A stretch of 42,186 bases of DNA from Verrucomicrobiales bacterium (GTDB lineage Bacteria > Verrucomicrobiota > Verrucomicrobiia > Limisphaerales > JAQGOY01): the NCBI GenBank assembly GCA_028293375.1, contig JAQGOY010000258.1, positions 1-42,186 of the forward strand, read 5' to 3'. Below are positions 41,164-42,186 of this stretch, one piece after another. The position numbers were made by a program, and so were the translations under genes. The first letter of the stretch is position 1. Every line of letters starts with the position of its first letter. The notes under the pieces were generated by a model, which did not search any database, was not told the origin of the DNA, and was given only the letters and a program-made list of their open reading frames with translations.

Positions 41164-42186
41164 GCGACCTTTTTTGAGCGAAAGATATATTTTAATTTAA
41201 TCAACCTTCGCCCCAACTGATATATCATTAAGCAACATATTCTCACAACTCGGAAATGCCCATGTTCCAGAATCCATAACCACAAACCCACCCGCCTTTC
41301 GCGGCCAAAAATTCTTCTGACTTTGGAAGAAATGACGCGCAGTTCATCTCTCGACATGTATGGAACACTTTGGATTGTAACCTTGGGGACGTTTGCAAGC
41401 GCGGTCAGGTAATGCACTTTCAAATCCTCATGAAAGAGTAATCCCTCTTGGGCAAGCTCTTCATAAAACTCATAAAGGCCAGTGACAATTTCATCAAATT
41501 TCCCTTTTCCAGGCGGAATCCCGCAAGCATCGTATTCGTTGCGGATTTGTGCTGCCATAAGTCTACGGCCTATGAATAATGCTGGAAGTTTGTTCCCTGC
41601 GGTTAACCTCAAAGCTACTTCATTGTAAATTCCCGACCTGACTTGTATCGCTTCATCCGCATGTTGTTTCCCTTTTACCTCTCGAATCCTTAAGACTTTT
41701 TCCAGGATTTCGCGCGCTTGAGGTCCAGCATATACATAGCCTGAATAATGACCAACTCCTGGTTGCTGAACAATTTCATGTGCCTTCTCAAAAACAACAT
41801 CTACCTCGGGGGCCACAATCACAGACCGTGTGTTTACATCCTTATAGTAACCGTAATAATTCAAAAAGATGAGCGAGTAATCTCTTTCGGCAATGGTTGC
41901 CAGTATCTTTGGAATGGCGCCTGGAACATAACGATCGTCGTCGGACAAAATGGCTATGTAATTTCCTGTTGAAGCCCTGATACATCGAATCGTATTTCCG
42001 TCGAATCCTACATTTTTCTCGTTATGAAGGATATTGATCCATGGGAATTTTTTTTTAAGGTCGTCAAGCCATCCCTTTGTTCCATCCGAGGATGCATTGT
42101 TGACAATGATCAGTTCCACTTTGTCGAGATAAGGCTCGATCTGTGGAATAAGGTGGTTCAGTCCTTCTTGCAGATCTCGGATTCTA
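41160..42186 (-). CDS. GT2-family glycosyltransferase (5' end beyond window)
   Basis: Inverting GT-A glycosyltransferase; about 341 residues are in the window and the frame is open to the right edge. The upstream codons read RDLQEGLNHLIPQIEPYLDK, directly joined to ELIIVNNASSDGT, the typical GT2 nucleotide-binding start, so the gene begins outside. The acidic metal-binding segment is ILSDDDRYVPGAI (DDD in place of DxD). The C-terminal 100 residues are basic and end in a hydrophobic amphipathic stretch, perhaps a membrane association. First visible gene of a two-gene unit with the GT9 gene. Confidence 0.88.
   Translation of the reverse strand, partial: RIRDLQEGLNHLIPQIEPYLDKVELIIVNNASSDGTKGWLDDLKKKFPWINILHNEKNVGFDGNTIRCIRASTGNYIAILSDDDRYVPGAIPKILATIAERDYSLIFLNYYGYYKDVNTRSVIVAPEVDVVFEKAHEIVQQPGVGHYSGYVYAGPQAREILEKVLRIREVKGKQHADEAIQVRSGIYNEVALRLTAGNKLPALFIGRRLMAAQIRNEYDACGIPPGKGKFDEIVTGLYEFYEELAQEGLLFHEDLKVHYLTALANVPKVTIQSVPYMSRDELRVISSKVRRIFGRERRVGLWLWILEHGHFRVVRICCLMIYQLGRRLIKLKYIFRSKKVA

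Noticed and set aside
1-42186. CRISPR arrays, tRNA or rRNA genes, insertion sequences, phage genes
   Set aside because: I looked at all larger gaps and found no regular repeat-spacer pattern, cloverleaf-like sequence, transposase or integrase motif.

Overview
The window looks like a chromosomal segment of a Gram-negative bacterium of the PVC superphylum, most likely Verrucomicrobiota (Pedosphaera-like). The reasons are two secretin clusters with fused PilM-PilN proteins, one of them matching by order and by eye the Amuc_1098-1101 cluster of Akkermansia; an exosortase with a separate EpsI protein; large exported Thr/Asn-rich proteins; and weak or absent Shine-Dalgarno sequences at most starts. 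Family assignments come from reading motifs; no database search was run.

Layout. (1) 143-6182, minus strand: a four-gene secretion or pilus operon in the order GspE ATPase, fused PilM/PilN (GspL-like), PilO/GspM-like, GspD secretin. A possible next gene begins at the left edge. (2) 6332-14015: a housekeeping block with purU, an exported esterase, a TPR lipoprotein, mpl, gatB, a CCA-adding enzyme and coaE. The genes are very tightly packed, and two convergent pairs have touching or interlocked stop codons. (3) 14035-19852, minus: three exported proteins of unknown function in one run, closed by a strong intrinsic terminator. (4) 19948-26323, minus: a second envelope machine, PilM-PilN fusion, PilO-like (Amuc_1100-like), PilP-like (Amuc_1099-like) and a TPR-containing secretin, with no ATPase. 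(5) 26475-32437, minus: an exosortase/exopolysaccharide operon with an O-antigen-ligase-like membrane protein, a small ORF, exosortase, EpsI, a polyprenyl-phosphate sugar transferase and UDP-glucuronate decarboxylase. (6) 32438-42186: a mixed-strand, AT-richer glycan island with a decayed acyltransferase, two FkbM methyltransferase paralogues, two GT9 heptosyltransferase-like proteins, two other methyltransferases, rfaE2, a GT4-type glycosyltransferase and a GT2 cut by the right edge.

How they fit together. Regions 1 and 4 are two versions of the same trans-envelope architecture (actin-like PilM coupled to PilN, PilO and a secretin), but only region 1 has an ATPase. No pilin, prepilin peptidase or PilC/GspF platform protein is visible, so both machines probably rely on genes elsewhere. 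Region 3 follows the second secretin directly on the same strand and is the best local candidate for cargo or surface partners. Regions 5 and 6 would build a surface polysaccharide, probably containing UDP-xylose-derived and heptose sugars, linked to exosortase protein sorting. No protein in the window shows an obvious exosortase sorting tail.
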